The notes under the pieces: generated by a model
Told to the model about the DNA's origin: nothing
What the model saw: only the letters and a program-made list of their open reading frames with translations
The model's database searches: none
NCBI GenBank assembly: GCA_964649845.1
Contig: CAZYSS010000001.1
Location: forward strand, 1-64,000
DNA length: 64,000 bases
Reading direction: 5' to 3'
Source: RGIG3102 sp964649845
GTDB taxonomy: Bacteria; Bacillota; Clostridia; Oscillospirales; Ruminococcaceae
Shown here: piece by piece, positions 59,133 through 64,000 of the stretch
Layout: each line of letters begins with the position of its first letter
Position numbering within the stretch: the first letter of the stretch is position 1
Translations under genes and position numbers: made by a program

Positions 59133-61604
59133 TCATTTATTGTCAATATACTCTTTCTGAATCTGACTTGCAAATATAAGTCTGATTACATTTGCACAGC
59201 AACGGCGGATATCTTCTTCGCTGCATCTGCCGGCCTGCAAGCCTTCCAGCATATCTTTTTTGTAATATTTACCGCCCGGCATAATCAGATCGTTACCAGC
59301 TTTCATAGCCAGGGCGTTGTCTGCCTTTCCGTCACCTGTGGACATCCAGTCGGTCATAACCACACCATCAAAACCCCATTCATTGCGCAGTACCTTTGTA
59401 CACAGGTCATAGCTGTTAGGTGCCCATGTGCCGTTGACTTTGTTGTATGCGGTCATTACAGATTTTGCACCGCCGTCTCGGACTGCTATTTCAAAGCCGC
59501 GCAGATAGATTTCACGCAATGCCCTTTCGCTCATATTGCTGGAAACAAAATTGCGGTTGTTTTCCTGATTGTTGGCAGCAAAGTGTTTAATTGTTGCATA
59601 ATAGCCATCTTCATGCTGAATACCTTTTGTAATAGCTGCTGCCATTACACCTGAAAGGAACGGATCTTCAGAGAAGTATTCAAAGTTTCTGCCACACAGC
59701 GGATTGCGGTGGATGTTAAGTGCAGGTGCCAGCCAGTATACTGCACCGTATTCTTTCATTTCCCTGTAAACAGCACTGCCCACTTCTTCAAGTATTTCTG
59801 TGTTGAAGGTCTGTGCCAATGCTGTAGCCACAGGGAAAGCGGTTGTGTACTGATACAGCAGAGTGTTTTTATCAGGGTCTGCAACCATAAAGCGTTTGAT
59901 AAATTTAGGCAGTGTATCAAAGGATGAGAATGGCATATCAACATTTTTGATTTCGCTTTTCTTTGTGATGGCCGCACGCTTTGAAATACGCAGACCTGCA
60001 GGGCCGTCACACAGGGTTACATTTGCCAGTCCTTTATCCCAGAATTTTGATGTGGTATTGCCAACAGAGCCAGGCATATTGAAGCGTCTTTCACCGCCGA
60101 ACATACCCACACCGATAACAATATCCATCATATCCTCTACAGACAGCTTTTCCATAAATTCTGCCACGCGTTTATCATCGCATACTGCAGGTGTTTCATA
60201 TGTATAAGCCACCGTTTTTACTGCTGATGCAGACAGTGCAAGTTTTGGCAGATTTTCATCCGCAGGCCGTGGTTTTACTGCAGGCTCTGTCAGTTTTTCA
60301 AATTCTTTGTGAACAGGGCAGATGTTTTCGTGTTTTGAAACAACAGCTGTTTCATCCAGCACTATAACTGCAACAGGCTGTGTGTTTCGGGATGATGTGC
60401 CCACGCGGACAATATATTCACCTTTTTCAAGTATGTAGCTGGCTGTTTCTTCATCATAGCTGGCAAATTTTGCAATATCAAAAGTAACCTGTACTTTATC
60501 TGCAGCATGTGGGGCAAGCAAAGCTGTTTTTGCAAAGCCTGCCAGTGACTGATATTCCTTATACAGCTTACCCTGTGGGCTGGACAGATAAACCTGTACA
60601 ACCTCCTTGCCACTGAATTTATCCCCTGTATTTTCTACAGTTGCTTTTACTGTAACTGCAGTGCCGTCTATTGAAACACTTTCCGGCTTGACAGCAAAAT
60701 CAGTGTAGCTTTTGCCGTAGCCGAAAGGATATGCAGGTTCCACGCCAAAGCTGTCAAAATAGCGGTAGCCCACAAAAATATCTTCGTGATAATATTCGTC
60801 GTTCAGGTCGCCGTTAAGATAGCTGAACTGGTCGTAATATGGAATATCGGCATACTGTTTTGCCCATGTGTCAGTCAGCTTGCCGCTTGGGGTTACTTTA
60901 CCCAGCAGAGTGTCTGCCACTGCGTTGCCGCCTGCTGTACCCAGCTGTGCCATAAACAGAACGGCGTTGATGCCGCCGATTTCCTGCAGGAACTTCATAT
61001 CCAGCTGGCTGCCTGCATTGATAAGAAGAATAAATTTATCATATTTTTCAGCACACAATGTAATATCTGCTCTTTCTCTGTCAGTGATAAACAGGTCGCC
61101 TTTTTCTGCCACGCGGTCCAGACCTTCACCGGCCTGGCGGGACAGCACATATATACAGGTGTCTGTAGCTGATTCAGTAATATCATCTTCTGTAATGGCT
61201 CTTGCATCACAGCCTGGAAAATCTGTAAGAAACGCCCCCAGCAGGTTGCGGTCTTTAATCAGCTTTTTGATTCTGTTCGAATTGAATTCTTCTTTTTTGG
61301 CAGCATAAAGCCGGTCATATTCTGCAATCCAGCCTTTTGTGGTGATTGTAAAGCCTGCGTTTTCCATTCCTTCCAGCACTGATACGCTGTGGCGTTCATT
61401 TACTTCACCACTGCCTGTACCGCCTTTGATGGTGCGGTTGGCACCATTGCCGAAAAGTGCGATTGTTCTGTTTGTCAGCGGCAGTGCGCCGTCATTTTCC
61501 AGCAGTACTATTGCTTCACAGGCGGCACGATATGCCACCTGAAGATTATCCAGTTCGCGCTGGGTAGGGTTACTATCAAAACTTGCTTTGGTGTATTCTT
61601 TCAT
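59133..61604 (-). CDS. glycoside hydrolase family 3, domain-swapped order
   Basis: Cytosolic beta-glucosidase-like enzyme of 823 aa with no signal peptide. The domain order is unusual: the (alpha/beta)6-sandwich comes first (about 20-290, EAIVLLENDGALPLTNRT, NGANRTIKGGTGSGEV), then a fibronectin III-like domain (about 300-430), then the TIM barrel (about 470-800: VTLCDGPAGLR, LAPALNIHRNPLCGRNFEYFSEDP, IKHFAANNQENNR). The nucleophile is D752 in GVVMTDWMS. Most GH3 enzymes have the barrel first, although a few from ruminal clostridia are permuted this way. Substrate unknown. CGGAGG precedes the ATG. Confidence 0.93.
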   Translation of the reverse strand: MKEYTKASFDSNPTQRELDNLQVAYRAACEAIVLLENDGALPLTNRTIALFGNGANRTIKGGTGSGEVNERHSVSVLEGMENAGFTITTKGWIAEYDRLYAAKKEEFNSNRIKKLIKDRNLLGAFLTDFPGCDARAITEDDITESATDTCIYVLSRQAGEGLDRVAEKGDLFITDRERADITLCAEKYDKFILLINAGSQLDMKFLQEIGGINAVLFMAQLGTAGGNAVADTLLGKVTPSGKLTDTWAKQYADIPYYDQFSYLNGDLNDEYYHEDIFVGYRYFDSFGVEPAYPFGYGKSYTDFAVKPESVSIDGTAVTVKATVENTGDKFSGKEVVQVYLSSPQGKLYKEYQSLAGFAKTALLAPHAADKVQVTFDIAKFASYDEETASYILEKGEYIVRVGTSSRNTQPVAVIVLDETAVVSKHENICPVHKEFEKLTEPAVKPRPADENLPKLALSASAVKTVAYTYETPAVCDDKRVAEFMEKLSVEDMMDIVIGVGMFGGERRFNMPGSVGNTTSKFWDKGLANVTLCDGPAGLRISKRAAITKKSEIKNVDMPFSSFDTLPKFIKRFMVADPDKNTLLYQYTTAFPVATALAQTFNTEILEEVGSAVYREMKEYGAVYWLAPALNIHRNPLCGRNFEYFSEDPFLSGVMAAAITKGIQHEDGYYATIKHFAANNQENNRNFVSSNMSERALREIYLRGFEIAVRDGGAKSVMTAYNKVNGTWAPNSYDLCTKVLRNEWGFDGVVMTDWMSTGDGKADNALAMKAGNDLIMPGGKYYKKDMLEGLQAGRCSEEDIRRCCANVIRLIFASQIQKEYIDNK

Positions 61605-61828
61605 ATTTTCCTCCGTTGCAACGCGTTTTCTTTTATAATATTATGGTATCAAATGGATATACTTTTAACAAGTACTTATTTTCTTATTGTCTATAGCAAC
61701 TTATGCAGTGCAAACAATACCCTGATAAAATTGATGCTGTATGCTCTGTTTGCAATTCAAGCAGCTGCAATGCCTGATATTCAGATATACACAAAAAACA
61801 CCCGTATCTGGTGCTTTTGCTATGTATA

Positions 61829-62566
61829 TTATTTGCTCATATTTTCTTTTGCTGCATTTATAAAGTCAGTGATAAGTGCATCCATATTTTCGTTGAATGT
61901 CATCAATTCAGGGTGCCACTGATAGCATCTTACCCAGTGGTCAGGGTCATCAAGGTAAAAGCTTTCCACCAGACCGTCCGGTGCATAAGCCATAGGCACC
62001 AGTTTTTCACCCAGAGTTTTATAACCCTGGTGATGTGTGGTATTTACACCGATAGAGTCTTTGCCCAGCAGTTTGTGGAGAGGTGTACCAGGCACGATAT
62101 TTACAATATGGCTGTTTTCGCCAAAGGCGCCTGCAAGGTCAACGTGTTTTACATCGCTTGGCAGCTGTGTAGGCAGGTCCTGATACAGTGTGCCGCCAAA
62201 AAATACGTTTGTATACTGGCTGCCGCGGCATACACTGAAGATAGGTTTTTTGTGTTTTGTTGCTGCTGCCATCAGATTCCAGTCTGATTCATCGCGGTCT
62301 TTTTCCAGTTCACCGCAGTATGGCTGTACTGCTTCGCCGTAACGGGCAGGGTCTACGTCTGCACCGCCTGTCATAAACAGGCCGTCTGCAATTGACATAA
62401 GCTGCTCAGCGTCCTCTGCGCTCAGAAAAGCAGGAATGATAGCAATCGCACCGCGGCTCTCAAGCTCCCTTGCATATTTCTGGCTTGAACAGTAAACGCT
62501 CATATCCCAATCCCCTACTTTTTTGCTCTGAGCTTCCGGTGAAATCACAATAACAGGTTTTTTCAT
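61829..62566 (-). CDS. class I glutamine amidotransferase-like hydrolase (peptidase C26)
   Basis: A 245-aa cytosolic enzyme related to gamma-glutamyl-gamma-aminobutyrate hydrolase PuuD. The nucleophile Cys lies in IFSVCRGSQYTNVFFGG, the His in YQWHPE with Glu two residues on, and the oxyanion region is MTGGADVDPARYGE. An NTTHHQGYK segment is characteristic of the C26 group. The start at 62566 has AAAGGAGA before it; the open frame at 62617 adds only a basic leader. It may release glutamate or GABA from gamma-glutamyl compounds; substrate inferred. Confidence 0.88.
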   Translation of the reverse strand: MKKPVIVISPEAQSKKVGDWDMSVYCSSQKYARELESRGAIAIIPAFLSAEDAEQLMSIADGLFMTGGADVDPARYGEAVQPYCGELEKDRDESDWNLMAAATKHKKPIFSVCRGSQYTNVFFGGTLYQDLPTQLPSDVKHVDLAGAFGENSHIVNIVPGTPLHKLLGKDSIGVNTTHHQGYKTLGEKLVPMAYAPDGLVESFYLDDPDHWVRCYQWHPELMTFNENMDALITDFINAAKENMSK

Positions 62567-62617
62567 AATCTGTCTCCTTTTTTTCCGTAAAATGATAGTT
62601 AAATTATAGACAATCAT

Positions 62618-62953
62618 TCTGCTTTTTGCAATGTTGTATTGCTATTGCATCACAGGTGTATATTGAATATATACGATATATCACTTTTGTCGTCTCAATA
62701 AACACATCTGATATTCTGTTACAAACAGAACTTATCTTTTTAATAGTTTATTAATATACAAGATGCGGAAATTTTTACAGCATAACATATAAATAACATC
62801 TGCAAGGATATATAAATTAATGTAAAGATACTACAAAATTTATCTGCATACTAATCTTTTTATTTATCTTTTTTATGAAATATGATATACTTTTCTGGTG
62901 GTGTAAGCGAAAGGCAAGCTTATTCCCATTAAACAGTTAAAGGAGGTCAGGAA
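62618..62953. other. AT-rich intergenic region
   Basis: About 335 bases without a credible gene. It contains a possible -10 (TATACT at 62886-62891) for the amidohydrolase gene and otherwise AT-rich sequence; I see no hairpin, repeat or riboswitch. Confidence 0.6.
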
Positions 62954-63787
62954 ATGACTAAACAACACAAAATCGATTGCCATACCCATATTGTAAACCG
63001 TCAGATCAGCGCACAGTATTTTGATAACCCTGGGGGCGGAGATTACGCTTTAGTTATGGAATTTCTGCCATATATGGCAAAAGAGGAAATGCCTGACGAA
63101 TCCTGGGACCTGACAGACGGTCACGAAAGACTGTTTCTCTGTCCATCTGTGGACATTCACAAGGATATTCCTGCACAGCTGGCAGTTATCGGCGAAAAAA
63201 TGGCACAGCGTCCGGGTTGCAAGGTGGTAGGTCTGAAAATATTTCTCTCTTACCAGACAGGCAGAGCCGATGACGAAAGAATGATGCCGATATATGATTT
63301 CTGTGCAAAGCACGGCCTGTCTGTAACATTTCACACAGGTCTGCCATCATACCATCTGCCTTACGAAAACGATGTTGAAGGCAGCAGTATGGCATATATT
63401 GCAAATGTGGCAAGAAAATACCCTGCAGTAAACTTTATATGCGCCCATATGGGCGATCCATATTATGATGAAAGCGTACAGGCCATGCACGGCCTGCCAA
63501 ATATGTTCACAGACTTTGCAGGCGCATTTGAGCCTGGCACAGAAGTAGCTGCTGACGAAGAAGGCACTATCGCACAGTGGGCACACGCAATTCATCAATA
63601 TCCAGATACCTACAAACAGATTCTTTACGGCACAGACTTCTGTCCGCCTATTCTGCTGTGGGAATTTGACAAATACGATTATTCAATTGCAAAAATATTT
63701 ACAGAAGACCAGTTTGAAGATATTTACTGGAACAACGCCCTGCGCGCATTCCCTAAGCTGGCCCAATATATAAACAAGAAAGGTTAA
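62954..63787 (+). CDS. amidohydrolase-superfamily (Amidohydro_2) hydrolase
   Basis: A 277-aa cytosolic TIM-barrel metal hydrolase. The start KIDCHTHIV gives the HxH metal pair, VTFHTGLPS and ICAHMGDPYY supply later His ligands, and ILYGTDFCPP the final Asp. This pattern matches the Amidohydro_2 group (decarboxylases and lactonases). The substrate is unknown. AAAGGAGG precedes the ATG. A membrane-protein gene begins 9 bases after its stop, so an uptake-plus-hydrolysis operon is possible. Confidence 0.87.
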   Translation: MTKQHKIDCHTHIVNRQISAQYFDNPGGGDYALVMEFLPYMAKEEMPDESWDLTDGHERLFLCPSVDIHKDIPAQLAVIGEKMAQRPGCKVVGLKIFLSYQTGRADDERMMPIYDFCAKHGLSVTFHTGLPSYHLPYENDVEGSSMAYIANVARKYPAVNFICAHMGDPYYDESVQAMHGLPNMFTDFAGAFEPGTEVAADEEGTIAQWAHAIHQYPDTYKQILYGTDFCPPILLWEFDKYDYSIAKIFTEDQFEDIYWNNALRAFPKLAQYINKKG

Positions 63788-63795
63788 TTACTCCG

Positions 63796-64000
63796 ATGGA
63801 TAAAAATAAACTTAAATACCCAAGCCTTATAAGCTTTTTCAAATCATTTACAAAACTGGAAGCCATATATATGACATTTGTTGTTGTGCTGGCTATCGGC
63901 ATGGCAATTTTCTTCCCAGACCTGATGCTGGAAAGTACCGCCAGCCCACTGCTGCTGTTCTGCTCTGTTTGTAACGTTATTGCAAACCCACTGGTTGAAA
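63796..64000 (+). CDS. integral membrane protein, 5' part only (possibly PnuC-like transporter)
   Basis: The last 205 bases code for at least 68 residues: a basic N-terminus (MDKNKLKYPSLISFFKSF) then two hydrophobic stretches (TFVVVLAIGMAIFFP and SPLLLFCSVCNVIANPL). The gene runs past the end of the window. The shape and the NP.VE end of the second helix recall nicotinamide-riboside transporters of the PnuC type, but 68 residues are too few to be sure. It follows the amidohydrolase gene by 9 bases. Confidence 0.55.
   Translation, partial: MDKNKLKYPSLISFFKSFTKLEAIYMTFVVVLAIGMAIFFPDLMLESTASPLLLFCSVCNVIANPLVE

Noticed and set aside
1..64000. tRNA, rRNA, insertion sequences, prophage or integrase genes
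   Set aside because: None of the conserved RNA sequences or transposase/integrase motifs were found by reading; small degenerate tRNAs could be missed without a scan.

Overview
The window looks like a chromosome segment of a low-to-mid GC, anaerobic, gut-type Gram-positive bacterium of the Clostridia (Bacillota, perhaps Oscillospiraceae-like). This is inferred from strong AAGGAGG-type ribosome binding sites, many lipoproteins with 'MKK..LSLxLA..C' signals, FabK/FabT-type fatty-acid synthesis, FeoA/FeoB with a Cys-rich partner, tandem TPP riboswitches, and flavin reductases in place of aerobic respiration. I see no rRNA, tRNA, CRISPR array, phage or transposase. The window starts just upstream of trpS and ends inside a membrane-protein gene.

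Layout. 0-7 kb: trpS, an MFS carrier, an HtrA protease, and a two-component system with a stand-alone FakA-like domain between kinase and regulator. 7-9.3 kb: an AdhE relic with several in-frame deletions, a lipoprotein barnase with its barstar, and a YhbD-type regulator. 9.3-12.2 kb: thiamine salvage operon thiM-thiE-thiD behind two complete TPP riboswitches and a third, unassigned structured leader. 12.2-20.7 kb: trmB, apbE, an M20 amidohydrolase, a radical SAM protein with a preQ1-I-like leader (possible QueL), glpK, and a long Sel1-repeat protein. 20.8-27.3 kb: an ABC importer with an alpha/beta hydrolase, a PAP2 protein, an atypical M24 protein, and a broken VWA gene. 27.4-33 kb: a flavin-dependent fumarate-reductase-like lipoprotein, a DUF1538 membrane protein with two PII-like proteins, and a PHP phosphoesterase. 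33-45.8 kb: an XRE regulator with twin operators divergent from a membrane protein, a second MFS carrier, feoA-feoB and a Cys-rich peptide behind twin palindromes, MATE, URO-D-like, LysR, DUF1287, cyclophilin and a C39-like protein.

45.9-57.6 kb: birA faces a complete fatty-acid-synthesis operon, acpP-accB-accC-accDA(fused)-fabH-fabK-(second FabK-family gene)-fabD-fabG-fabF-fabZ. It is preceded by three evenly spaced palindromes and a FabT-like MarR gene. 57.6-64 kb: peptide deformylase, a palindrome-rich non-coding block, nitroreductase, a domain-swapped GH3 enzyme, a class I amidotransferase-like hydrolase, an amidohydrolase, and a partial membrane protein.

Functional links: BirA would biotinylate AccB and the FabT-like repressor would control the operon. 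ApbE could attach FMN to the flavin lipoprotein at 27.4 kb. The two PII-like proteins probably control the DUF1538 protein. Three genes (1359, 14254, 27434) have codon use that suggests high expression, pointing to uptake, amide hydrolysis and anaerobic reduction as major activities. Function calls rest on motif and family recognition by eye; no database search was run.
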